Assembly: GCF_900312815.1 (NCBI RefSeq)
Contig: NZ_OMPE01000009.1
Location: 372,001-436,000 of the forward strand
DNA length: 64,000 nucleotides
Origin: Aquimarina sp. AU474
GTDB lineage: Bacteria > Bacteroidota > Bacteroidia > Flavobacteriales > Flavobacteriaceae
Direction of reading: 5' to 3'
Below are positions 1-8,207 of this stretch, piece by piece. Under the pieces are notes generated by a model. The model worked only from the letters and a program-made list of their open reading frames with translations. It was not told the origin of the DNA and did no database searches. Positions within the stretch are counted from its first letter, which is position 1; each line of letters starts with the position of its first letter. Both the position numbers and the translations under genes were made by a program.

Positions 1-2317
1 CCATATCTCCACATTGCAATATTTTTAAATTTACATTACTAGTTAAATCTAAGCTTGTATTTATCGTGTTATTAAAGCAAAATAGTTCTTCTAAACCTAT
101 GAAGTTTTCAAGACCTGTAAAGTCAGTAACTCCTAGTAAAGGAATAAATAATCTCGTTACATTTTCAATAGCACCTGTTCTCACATAATTATCATTTGCA
201 ACTCCATTACCCATACTTGTAGCATCTCCAAGAGCAACTATGTTCCTATCTGCATCATGCGTTTCTAAGTAATCTTCAAAATTATCATCAGGTACATACG
301 TCCAATTACAATCCTCACCAAATGCAGTTGCACTATCTTTTTCCCAGCTGCTTAGGTAACTTGCTGAAGCATCATCAACTTGAATACATAAAAGATCGGA
401 ATTTCCTGTAGCATATAGTTCTATGCTATTGCTATTGTTTCCATTTTTAAGATTTAACGATGTTAATTGTCCATTTTGACATTCGATATACTCTATATCA
501 GGGCTACTACTAAAATTTAATGAAGTAATAGCACTATTATTTGTGTATACCTCTTCTAGTTTTTCGTGATTACTTAGATTTAAAGTTGGAAACACCGTAT
601 TGTTTACTTCAATAATTTCAAGCTTTATATTGTTAGTTACATCTAATGCAGTTAACATTGGCGTATCTCCTATAGATAAGTCATCTAAATTTACAAGTGT
701 ACTTAAATCAATAACAGTAAATTGATTTTTACTAACACTTAATGTTTCCAACAACGTATTATTTACTAGGTTTAAAGTAACTATTGAATTATCTCCGCAA
801 TACAATCTAGTTAAATTCGTATTATTTGAAACATCTAGTGCGTTTAATGAGTTTTCTCTCATTCTAAGATCTACTAAAGCAATATTAGCACTTACATCTA
901 TACTATTGAAATCATTTTTATCTAGATTTAATGTATGTAATGCTACATTAGAACTAAGATCTATAGCCATTAAATTATTGTCTCCAGCCCTTAATATTTC
1001 CAAAGAAGTTAACCCTGAAATGTTGATGTTATTAAGTCCCATATCCGAACAGACAATTTCATCTAAATTTACATTTGCTGTCAAATCTAAGCTTCCAGAA
1101 CTAATCGTATTATCAAAGGCTCGGAATTTTTCTAAAGTTATAAAACCTTCAATACCTGTAAAATCAGCAATTCCTTGGTTTGATATGTTTAAAAAGGTTA
1201 TGTTTGAAATTTGCTCAGTTCCTACATAATCATCGTTTGCAACTCCATTCCCCATACTGGTAGGGTCACCAATGGCTACAACTGCACCTATTGAATTATG
1301 AGTTTCAAGGTAGGCCTCAAAATTATCATCAGGAACATAAGTTTGACTACAAGAAGTAGTATATATGGTTTGTACATCTTTTTTTGTAAAGTTTGCCACT
1401 GCATATGCAGGATCATCTACTGCAACGCAGGTAAGACTTGGGTTATTTGTAATATCAAAATCTCCATTATCTAAATTTGCATTATTTCCATTTCTAAGAT
1501 TCAGATATGTTAATTGATTTGAATAACAAGCAAATTCTTCTAACAATGGGTTTTGCGAAACATCCAAACTTGTGAGTTGATTATATTCAGTATATAAATA
1601 GGTTAAAGCTGGGTTTTGAGAAATATCCAAACTGATAAGTTCATTCTCATACACATATAAGGTAATTAATTTAAGGTTTTGTGTGACATCCAAACTGGTG
1701 AGTTCATTCTCGACACAATCCAAGTCCTCCAAAAGAATGTTTTGTGATACATCCAAACTCCCTAATGGATTACTATAACAAGATAATTTTTTTAATGCTA
1801 CATTATTTGTGGTATTTAAACTATTAAGCTGATTATTACTACAGTTCAAAGTTGTTAATACTGTATTTTGAGAAACATCTAAACTTTCTATTTCATTTCT
1901 ACTACAACTTAAAGAAGTTAGCATCAAATTACCTGAAATGTCCAGGCTTTGGAGATTATTTCTACCTAAATTAATGGTTTGTATTACTGAATTTTGAGAA
2001 AGATCGATACTCATTAATGAGTTTTCAAAACATATGAAATTTTGTAAGGCAGCAAACCCTTCTATTCCAGTTGCATCAGAAATGGTTAATCTAGAAATAT
2101 CTAAATCTGTTACACTTGCTATTCGAGAAGTATATACCTTATTATCATTTGCAATTCCATTTCCCATACTGGCAGCATCACCTACAGCAACTGTATTCCC
2201 GTTAGCGTCATGAGTTTCTAAATAATTTTCAAAATTATCATCTGGCACATTGGTTTCCTGCGCAATTGATACAATAGCAAATAAAGAGAAAAACGAAAAG
2301 AGTAATCTTTTTTTCAT
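1..2317 (-). CDS. Secreted leucine-rich-repeat surface protein (3' part missing, runs off window)
   Basis: The frame is open from an ATG at 2317 down to base 1, so at least 772 residues are visible and the C-terminus, probably a T9SS sorting domain, lies outside the window. The first 19 residues form a signal peptide ending near SIAQ. The rest is built of three large modules. Each opens with a VPDDNFE-type segment and a conserved SMGNG-AND stretch (near 2254, 1349 and 302 in the DNA) and continues with short leucine-rich repeats of about 21 residues of the type LTSLDVSQN. Such BspA/internalin-like LRR proteins in Bacteroidota are exported by Sec and T9SS and usually mediate adhesion; that role is inferred. 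It shares its upstream control region with the adhesin gene upstream of it on the same strand. The LRR part resembles the protein at 54968-57640. Confidence 0.85.
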   Translation of the reverse strand, partial: MKKRLLFSFFSLFAIVSIAQETNVPDDNFENYLETHDANGNTVAVGDAASMGNGIANDNKVYTSRIASVTDLDISRLTISDATGIEGFAALQNFICFENSLMSIDLSQNSVIQTINLGRNNLQSLDISGNLMLTSLSCSRNEIESLDVSQNTVLTTLNCSNNQLNSLNTTNNVALKKLSCYSNPLGSLDVSQNILLEDLDCVENELTSLDVTQNLKLITLYVYENELISLDISQNPALTYLYTEYNQLTSLDVSQNPLLEEFACYSNQLTYLNLRNGNNANLDNGDFDITNNPSLTCVAVDDPAYAVANFTKKDVQTIYTTSCSQTYVPDDNFEAYLETHNSIGAVVAIGDPTSMGNGVANDDYVGTEQISNITFLNISNQGIADFTGIEGFITLEKFRAFDNTISSGSLDLTANVNLDEIVCSDMGLNNINISGLTSLEILRAGDNNLMAIDLSSNVALHTLNLDKNDFNSIDVSANIALVDLRMRENSLNALDVSNNTNLTRLYCGDNSIVTLNLVNNTLLETLSVSKNQFTVIDLSTLVNLDDLSIGDTPMLTALDVTNNIKLEIIEVNNTVFPTLNLSNHEKLEEVYTNNSAITSLNFSSSPDIEYIECQNGQLTSLNLKNGNNSNSIELYATGNSDLLCIQVDDASASYLSSWEKDSATAFGEDCNWTYVPDDNFEDYLETHDADRNIVALGDATSMGNGVANDNYVRTGAIENVTRLFIPLLGVTDFTGLENFIGLEELFCFNNTINTSLDLTSNVNLKILQCGDM

Positions 2318-2410
2318 ATAAGGGGCTTTTACGTTTATTAGCGATTTACGTCCACGAAAAAAGTGGTTCTTAAATCTTTTGCAATAGTACTTCAATTCTT
2401 TGATTTTAAG

Positions 2411-2476
2411 ATAATTTTAACGGTGGCAAAAAGTGGCAAACCCTTGTTTTTACACTAATTTACGTAGGGTTACGTA
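2411..2476 (-). promoter_or_regulatory. Duplicated control region, copy 1
   Basis: This contains two GTGGCA direct repeats exactly 10 bp apart (2423-2428 and 2433-2438), a conserved block around TTAACGG, and the palindrome TACGTAGGGTTACGTA (2461-2476, one loop base differing from copy 2). The palindrome begins 144 nt upstream of the LRR gene's start codon; in copy 2 the distance is 145 nt. A degenerate -7 box (TACTATTG, minus strand, 2382-2389) lies about 65 nt from the start. Conserved order and spacing in two otherwise different genes point to a shared regulator. Confidence 0.6.
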
Positions 2477-2499
2477 TATCATTTCTACCAAATCATCAT

Positions 2500-5400
2500 C
2501 TATTCTATTACCATTTTTTTAGTATCAATTTTCCGGCTCCCTACATAAAGTGTATAGAAATAGGTTCCAGATGTTAATCCATCACTATTTATATTTAATT
2601 CTCTATCTCCGGTTTCTTTAAGGGCAACCGTGGATACCACTTGCCCTATAGCATTACTAAACACAATAGAAGCATTATTAATGCCTTGCGGTAAATAATA
2701 TTTGATCGACGAAGTACTATTAAATGGGTTTGGAATGTTTTGATACAATATCGGGAGGTTTCCTTTATTCACATTTCCTGTATCCTCGCAAGCACAACTT
2801 TCTACAGTTTCTAATCTTGCTAATATATCAGTCATTTTGCTTTGCAGAGTTTCAATTTCATTCTGAGCATCTACCAATTCTGATTCTAAAGAAGAGACTA
2901 CAGGTTCTAAATCTACAGTGACTGCTGTTCCATTTTCAATTTCAATAATTAAATTGGTTCCAGACAATCTTGCCGAAGTTAAATCCTGATTGTCGGTATT
3001 TACATATTCGGAAAGATCAACGGCATTTCCATTCGAAATATTCAATACGTTTGCCGATAAATCTAGTGTTTGACTATCGGTTCCTGTACCATCCTGTAAC
3101 CCTGAAAGATCTATTGTATTTCCTCCAGTAATACTTAAATTTCCATTCGCTAGAGTTAACGTTTGCGCATCTGTATTATCCATATATCCAGAAAGATTCA
3201 CGGTATCCGTTCCTCCAGATATACTTAATGTGTTTGCAGCTAACGCAAGCTCTTGATTATCGGTATTGTCTAAATATCCAGATAAATCTACTGAAGTGAC
3301 ATCATTTGTTAAACTAAGTGTGTTCGAAGACAAACTTAAATCCTGATTATCAGTATTATCTAAGTACCCAGAAAGATCCACAGTAGCTGAATTACCAGAA
3401 ATACTTAACGTATTTGTAGCTAATGATATAGACTGAGCATCCGTATTGTCTAAATATCCGGATAAATCTACTACAGTAGCATCATTTGTTAAACTAAGCG
3501 TGTTGGAAGATAAATTTAAATCTTGATTATCCGTATTATCTAAGTAGCCTGCAAGATCTACTGTAGCAGCATTACCCGTAATACTCAAAGTGTTCGTTGC
3601 TAAGGATATTGCTTGTGTATCGGTATTATCCAAATATCCCGATAAATCTACAGTAGTAGCATCATTTGTTAAACTAAGCGTGTTAGAAGACAAATTTAAA
3701 TCCTGATTATCGGTATTGTCTAAGTAGCCTGCAAGATCTACTGTAGAAGCATTACCAGAAATACTCAAAGTATTCGTTGCTAAGGATATAGACTGAGTAT
3801 CTGTATTGTCTAAATATCCCGATAAATCTACAGTATCATTACCTCCCGAAATACTAAGTGTATTGGTATTTAGTGACAGTTCTTGATTATCTGTTTGTGT
3901 AGCCCAAGTTAAGCTTCCAGAACTATCAGTAACTAACACTTGATTAGCAGCCCCATCTACAATAGGAAACTCATATACTCCAGCAATATTTAAACTATTG
4001 GCAATCTGCATTTTTCCTTCTGTACTTATAGCTGCTACTGGAGCAGCATTATACGGTCCCCATGTCCAACCATTATTGGCAGATGTAGTCATAGAAGTTT
4101 TAATACTCACTCCTGTAACTGGGCCATAATCATAATTCGCGCTTCCTCCATACGAAATTTTATATCGGTCACGACCATTAAACTCTATTCCATTGGCTTC
4201 TCCAGCATCAAAACGAATCACATTATCCGCCATATTCAGTATGGTCGTTGCAGTATGATCACCTAAGTTATCTTTAATAGCACTATTCCACTCAGCACCA
4301 TTCCAAAAATAAAGCGCTTTTTCATCGGTATCATAAACCATTAACCCTTCTTCGGTCTCACGAATACCTTTTGAAGAAGGATATTCTGGATACCTAGGTT
4401 CTAATCCTGTACGTTGTCCTGTAGTTAATCTTGGAAGAAATAACCCTTTATTACTTGATGTCAAATCCAGTATAGCATATGCATTAGGTGCATTCGTACC
4501 GATACCCACTCTTACCGGATTGGTAGCTCCTCCTAATATCATGGTATCATCTTCTGTTGCTTGGGCACCATTTCCTATAGCGATAGCGTTGTCTCCACTT
4601 ACCAATGCGTTATACCCTATTGCAATATTATTAACAGCTTTGTCTTCTGGATAAGTACTACTAACTGCATCATTGGACTGTGCCCCCTCTCCAATAACAA
4701 TAGCTCCCTGATTTTGTGCTATGGTATTACCTCCTATAGCTATTGCCTGATTTCCACTTACATTGGTTTGATAACCAATTCCAATAGACAAATCATCTGT
4801 CATACTGCTTTGCCTACCGATTAGTATAGAGTTATCTCCACCACCACTTATGGTGGCCTGATACCCTATACCAATCGCTGCGGTTGCATTAGCGATATCC
4901 ACTTCTGCTCCTACCGCAATACCATATTGACCATCTACTCTGGTACTATATCCTACTAAGGTTACATCATTGTTTCCGGCATCTGCATTCGCACCCAAAA
5001 AAGTCGCTCTACTAGTATTGGTTCTATCACCTACTCTTGCATATTCATTTCCAGCAATATAAGGCCCAGATGAACCAAAACTGGCAAAAGAACCCATACC
5101 TACATTATCTTCTCCTTCTCTATTGCTTGATCCCGTAGCCACCCCTACATAGGTATTTCTATTAGCGTTTTCGTTATTGGTTCGATTATTATCCCACCCT
5201 GCATTGGCTCCTATAAACGTATTGAAATCTGCATGTTCTGTGGCAGCTCCTGCAGCAGTACCGATCATCGTATTGTAAATCCCTGTACCAATATCAACTG
5301 CCGATGAATCTCCAACGGCAGTATTGTGATGTCCTTCAGTAATACCATACAGTGATTCTTCTCCAATTCCTGTATTTTTATAACCTGTGCCTGGAGTTCC

Positions 5401-6021
5401 GGAAGAGGCCCCAAAAGAGTAACCATAACCTGCCAAATGTCCTACAAATGTATTTTCATAACCGGATGTCATTTTAAGACCTGCATCTTCACCGATAAAT
5501 ACATTTTCATATCCTGTGGTCAAGCTCTCTCCAGACTCTTCACCTACAAAAGTATTATCATAACCTGTGGTCATCGACAATCCTGATTCTGTTCCAATAG
5601 CTACATTATCACTACCTGCCGCCAATCTAGCTGCATATTTCCCGATAAAAACATTATCAAAAGCTCCAGTCATTTGATCACCAGCGAAAGCGCCAATCAC
5701 TACATTATCACCATAATCATAAGAACCAGTAGCATCATAATCATACAACGCACCAGCCATAGCACCAATAAATACATTATGGCTAGCAGTAGTAATTGTT
5801 GATCCAGACCCAGGACCAATTAAAACATTCCAATCACCAGAAGTAATTGAAGATCCTGCTGTAAAAGTTACAGTCCCATCATAAGGAGTTGGTGTATGAG
5901 TAGTTGTTGATTGATTTGGTGTTGCAGCACCACCAGAAGAATAATTTTCGGTTTGTGCTGTAAGCTTTACGTAATTTCCAATACATAAAAAGAATACGAA
6001 TACGAGTAGTTTTATTTTCAT
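2500..6021 (-). CDS. Large secreted repeat adhesin with YadA-head-like repeats and T9SS type A sorting domain
   Basis: The 1173-residue protein starts with a Sec signal peptide (about residues 1-23). Residues about 60-500 are rich in short repeats of the form N-x-F/A-I/V-G, which resemble the left-handed beta-roll of YadA-type adhesin heads. A middle stretch follows (about 500-700, with a NGAEWNS segment common in Bacteroidota tail-like and adhesin proteins). Then come about ten 30-residue repeats (NTD-Q-LSL-NTLSIS-TVDLSGYLD), a short coiled coil (about 1040-1080) and a C-terminal T9SS sorting domain that begins at NIPNPFN. The family role, surface display and adhesion, is inferred from the architecture. 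It sits directly downstream of a TPR-LuxR regulator in the same orientation, with a control region between them. The repeats make it a likely site of length variation. Confidence 0.9.
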   Translation of the reverse strand: MKIKLLVFVFFLCIGNYVKLTAQTENYSSGGAATPNQSTTTHTPTPYDGTVTFTAGSSITSGDWNVLIGPGSGSTITTASHNVFIGAMAGALYDYDATGSYDYGDNVVIGAFAGDQMTGAFDNVFIGKYAARLAAGSDNVAIGTESGLSMTTGYDNTFVGEESGESLTTGYENVFIGEDAGLKMTSGYENTFVGHLAGYGYSFGASSGTPGTGYKNTGIGEESLYGITEGHHNTAVGDSSAVDIGTGIYNTMIGTAAGAATEHADFNTFIGANAGWDNNRTNNENANRNTYVGVATGSSNREGEDNVGMGSFASFGSSGPYIAGNEYARVGDRTNTSRATFLGANADAGNNDVTLVGYSTRVDGQYGIAVGAEVDIANATAAIGIGYQATISGGGDNSILIGRQSSMTDDLSIGIGYQTNVSGNQAIAIGGNTIAQNQGAIVIGEGAQSNDAVSSTYPEDKAVNNIAIGYNALVSGDNAIAIGNGAQATEDDTMILGGATNPVRVGIGTNAPNAYAILDLTSSNKGLFLPRLTTGQRTGLEPRYPEYPSSKGIRETEEGLMVYDTDEKALYFWNGAEWNSAIKDNLGDHTATTILNMADNVIRFDAGEANGIEFNGRDRYKISYGGSANYDYGPVTGVSIKTSMTTSANNGWTWGPYNAAPVAAISTEGKMQIANSLNIAGVYEFPIVDGAANQVLVTDSSGSLTWATQTDNQELSLNTNTLSISGGNDTVDLSGYLDNTDTQSISLATNTLSISGNASTVDLAGYLDNTDNQDLNLSSNTLSLTNDATTVDLSGYLDNTDTQAISLATNTLSITGNAATVDLAGYLDNTDNQDLNLSSNTLSLTNDATVVDLSGYLDNTDAQSISLATNTLSISGNSATVDLSGYLDNTDNQDLSLSSNTLSLTNDVTSVDLSGYLDNTDNQELALAANTLSISGGTDTVNLSGYMDNTDAQTLTLANGNLSITGGNTIDLSGLQDGTGTDSQTLDLSANVLNISNGNAVDLSEYVNTDNQDLTSARLSGTNLIIEIENGTAVTVDLEPVVSSLESELVDAQNEIETLQSKMTDILARLETVESCACEDTGNVNKGNLPILYQNIPNPFNSTSSIKYYLPQGINNASIVFSNAIGQVVSTVALKETGDRELNINSDGLTSGTYFYTLYVGSRKIDTKKMVIE
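2985..3898 (-). repeat. About ten tandem 90-bp coding repeats, with a 180-bp higher-order period
   Basis: Each 90-bp unit encodes 30 residues. In the central part, units alternate between an ISLATNTLSI type and a LNLSSNTLSLTND type, giving a 180-bp super-repeat seen about three times. Outer units are more diverged, as expected when recombination homogenises the middle of an array. The repeats stay in frame within the adhesin gene. Confidence 0.9.
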
Positions 6022-6115
6022 ATAACGGGGCTTTTGGGTTTATTAGCTGTTCAAAGTGATCAAAAATCACCTTCTTGAAACTGGTGGCAAAATAAACACA
6101 GAAACCTCTTTTAAG

Positions 6116-6181
6116 AAAATTTTAACGGTGGCAAAAAGTGGCAGACCCCAGATTTAAGGTTAATTTACGTAGGGCTACGTA
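6116..6181 (-). promoter_or_regulatory. Duplicated control region, copy 2
   Basis: This is the counterpart of 2411-2476. GTGGCA direct repeats lie at 6128-6133 and 6138-6143, again 10 bp apart, and the perfect palindrome TACGTAGGGCTACGTA is at 6166-6181, whose far end is 6 nt from the regulator's stop codon. A third GTGGCA at 6084-6089 overlaps a weak -7-like box. The 5' untranslated segments next to both start codons are also alike (AAAGCCCC followed by the ATG). Confidence 0.6.
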
Positions 6182-6187
6182 TGTGAT

Positions 6188-7858
6188 TTAACTGATATTT
6201 TGAATGAATTTTTCAAGTTCCTCTCCCGAAGAAAGTTCTAGTTTTTTTCGTATTCGATAACGTGTAGATTTTACCGAATCTAATGACGCATTACGAACAG
6301 TCATAATTTCTTTTATTGACAGGTTAAGCCTTAGCAAAGCACACATTTCACGTTCTGTTTTGGTAAGTGATGGGTATAATTCACGTAGTTTTGCATCAAA
6401 CCCTTTATTTACTTCCTCGATTTTTGATTGCAATCCCGATAGTTTTCCCTCGGTTTTGATTTGCATTTGTAGTTCTGAAGTTAAGGAATTTATGGCTTCT
6501 TTTACTTTTTCAGAGGCCTCAGGTGCTATTTCATTTTTTAATTGATCTAATAATTCTTGCTTAAACTCCAAACGCATACTATTATCCGCAATTAATCGCT
6601 TAGTGTCTTCTTCGTTAACTTTTATCTTTGCATCCAACAATTCTTTTTGTGCCTGTTCTTTTTCAAGTTTCTCAGCTAAGATTTTAGATCTACTTTTATA
6701 ATTTTTACGTATAAGTAAAGCTATTACTATACCACCTACAGCGGTAACCACAAAAAGGATTCTATACCACCTTTTTTCCGAAGCTTCAGCTTGTGCAAGC
6801 ATCTTCACTTCTTTTTTTTCTTGTACAAAAGCAATACTATCTGCAAATTTTTCTTGTTTAAATTTATGATTTAACTCTAGTTCCTGTATTCGCTTTATAT
6901 TATCAATATTGTAAATAGAATCTGAATGCCTATTAAAGATTCTATAATCAAAATATGCTTGTTTATAATTACCCATAAGGTGAAAAAGAAAGCTTTTTCG
7001 AAGATAAGCTCTGGCAATACGATCTCTAAATCCTTCTTTCTTTGCAATAATTAAAGAAGAATCTGCGTATTTTAATGATTTTTCTAATTTTTCTTGCCTC
7101 TTATAAATCGTAGAAACATTATAATACGCCGTACATAATGAAAATCTTTTCTCAAATTTTTTGGCATAATTAATATTTTCTATACCCAAACGAAGTGCTT
7201 CGTTGTAATTTCCATTTTCTCTGTAAAGGGCAACCATATTATTGTTTACGCGTTGTACATCATCCACACTATTTATCGAAGTAAATAATTTCTTTGCTTT
7301 ATCATAACATATTAATGCCGAATCTAACCGTTTACTTTGTCGATATGAAACCCCCATCATATTATATCCTGCCGCTATACCATGAGTATCCTTAAAATTT
7401 TCTTTAATCCTTATCGATTCTTTATAATAATCAATTGCCTTATTATGTGTTTTTTGAGATCTATATAACATGCCCATATTATGATATACATCAGAAATGT
7501 GCCATGTATCCTTTTGATCCTCATAAATATCTATGGCTTTCAAATAATACTCTAATGATTCTGGATAATCGGCCTCTCTTCTCTTGATCACACCTTTTAT
7601 TACATAGGCTTTTGCCAATTGTTGTAAACTTAAGCTATCTCTTTTTGTTCCTATTAATAGTAGTGTTTGATCAATTATATCTTCAGAGTTACTAAAATCT
7701 TGGTCATATTGAAATTCGGCCAATTCTAGCATCGCTTTTATCTTACCGGCTTGCGTTTGCGCTAATTTTATTTCTTCTTGCAAACGAACTAAAGTAATAT
7801 CAACATCTTGAGAGAAAATACGAATAGAAAGTAAAAAAACAAATAAGGGGTATTTCAT
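6188..7858 (-). CDS. TPR-repeat membrane regulator with LuxR-type HTH
   Basis: The 556-residue protein has an N-terminal signal peptide (to about residue 18). A run of tetratricopeptide repeats follows (about 30-320; for example HNKAIDYYKESIRIKE), then one transmembrane helix (about 360-385), a coiled coil, and a C-terminal helix-turn-helix of the LuxR/GerE type (about 500-556, with a LTKTEREMCALLRL opening). This is a recognisable Bacteroidota architecture: a periplasmic TPR sensor coupled through the membrane to a cytoplasmic DNA-binding domain. The ATG at 7858 is preferred; a TTG six bases upstream would add only two residues. It lies upstream of the adhesin gene on the same strand and may control it, which is inference from position. 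Its own promoter region carries a 28-bp palindrome. Confidence 0.85.
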   Translation of the reverse strand: MKYPLFVFLLSIRIFSQDVDITLVRLQEEIKLAQTQAGKIKAMLELAEFQYDQDFSNSEDIIDQTLLLIGTKRDSLSLQQLAKAYVIKGVIKRREADYPESLEYYLKAIDIYEDQKDTWHISDVYHNMGMLYRSQKTHNKAIDYYKESIRIKENFKDTHGIAAGYNMMGVSYRQSKRLDSALICYDKAKKLFTSINSVDDVQRVNNNMVALYRENGNYNEALRLGIENINYAKKFEKRFSLCTAYYNVSTIYKRQEKLEKSLKYADSSLIIAKKEGFRDRIARAYLRKSFLFHLMGNYKQAYFDYRIFNRHSDSIYNIDNIKRIQELELNHKFKQEKFADSIAFVQEKKEVKMLAQAEASEKRWYRILFVVTAVGGIVIALLIRKNYKSRSKILAEKLEKEQAQKELLDAKIKVNEEDTKRLIADNSMRLEFKQELLDQLKNEIAPEASEKVKEAINSLTSELQMQIKTEGKLSGLQSKIEEVNKGFDAKLRELYPSLTKTEREMCALLRLNLSIKEIMTVRNASLDSVKSTRYRIRKKLELSSGEELEKFIQNIS

Positions 7859-7918
7859 AATCAATAAAGTTAGTGATAATTCTACTATAGAATAATAAAC
7901 TATTACTCAAAGATAAAA

Positions 7919-7946
7919 CCGCTCTTCTTAAATTTAAGAAGAGCGG
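7919..7946. promoter_or_regulatory. Perfect 28-bp palindrome abutting the regulator's -7 box
   Basis: The arms are CCGCTCTTCTTAAA and its exact complement, with no loop. On the minus strand it ends 3 nt before a consensus -7 box (TATCTTTG) of the TPR-LuxR gene, so it would cover the -33 region. Read instead as RNA on the minus strand, it is a GC-capped hairpin followed by TTTTATCTTT, which also looks like a terminator or attenuator. A second hairpin (ACTATGG/CCATAGT) lies at 7964-7984. Confidence 0.55.
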
Positions 7947-8180
7947 CCATCGTAAACAAATCGACTATGGCCTTTTACCATAGTGAGCTATATAGATTGT
8001 AATTTCTTGTTATTTAATTATCATATGGATTGAGATAAATGTAAATCGGAAAAGCAAAATGTATTAATAAATTAACATTGCAAATCTAGATATACTCTTT
8101 AATGTATAGTATTAGTAGCCCTACTTAATTTTGGATTGCCAATTTGAGATTTTTTTAATATAATATCACGGTTTAATACT

Positions 8181-8188
8181 TAATTTTG
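8181..8188 (+). promoter_or_regulatory. Candidate -7 box of the dehydrogenase gene
   Basis: TAATTTTG matches the Bacteroidota TAnnTTTG consensus and ends 19 nt before the ATG. No TTG is present at the usual -33 distance, so the promoter may be weak or activator-dependent. Confidence 0.4.
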
Positions 8189-8207
8189 AACATTAATACT
8201 TTTTTTC

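Larger units (their letters stand above)
7859..8207. other. Divergent intergenic region (349 bp) with palindromes
   Basis: It separates the minus-strand TPR regulator from the plus-strand dehydrogenase. It holds a minus-strand -7 box (TATCTTTG, 7908-7915), a 28-bp palindrome (7919-7946), a second hairpin (7964-7984), two plus-strand TAATTTTG boxes (8126-8133 and 8181-8188) and a minus-strand TAGATTTG box (8081-8088). No convincing open frame was seen. Confidence 0.6.

Noticed and set aside
906..1229. 107-codon open frame on the plus strand
   Set aside because: It is antisense to the LRR gene; the minus frame has a signal peptide and clear repeats, while this frame has no recognisable protein features.
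2985..3898. Regular 90-bp repeats that could suggest a CRISPR-like or satellite array
   Set aside because: They stay in frame within one long gene and encode a conserved 30-residue protein repeat; there are no unique spacers and no cas genes.
6166..6181. TACGTA palindrome considered as a terminator of the TPR-LuxR gene
   Set aside because: The stem would be six bp without a following T-tract, and a near-identical copy occurs at 2461-2476 at the same distance from another start codon, which fits an operator better.
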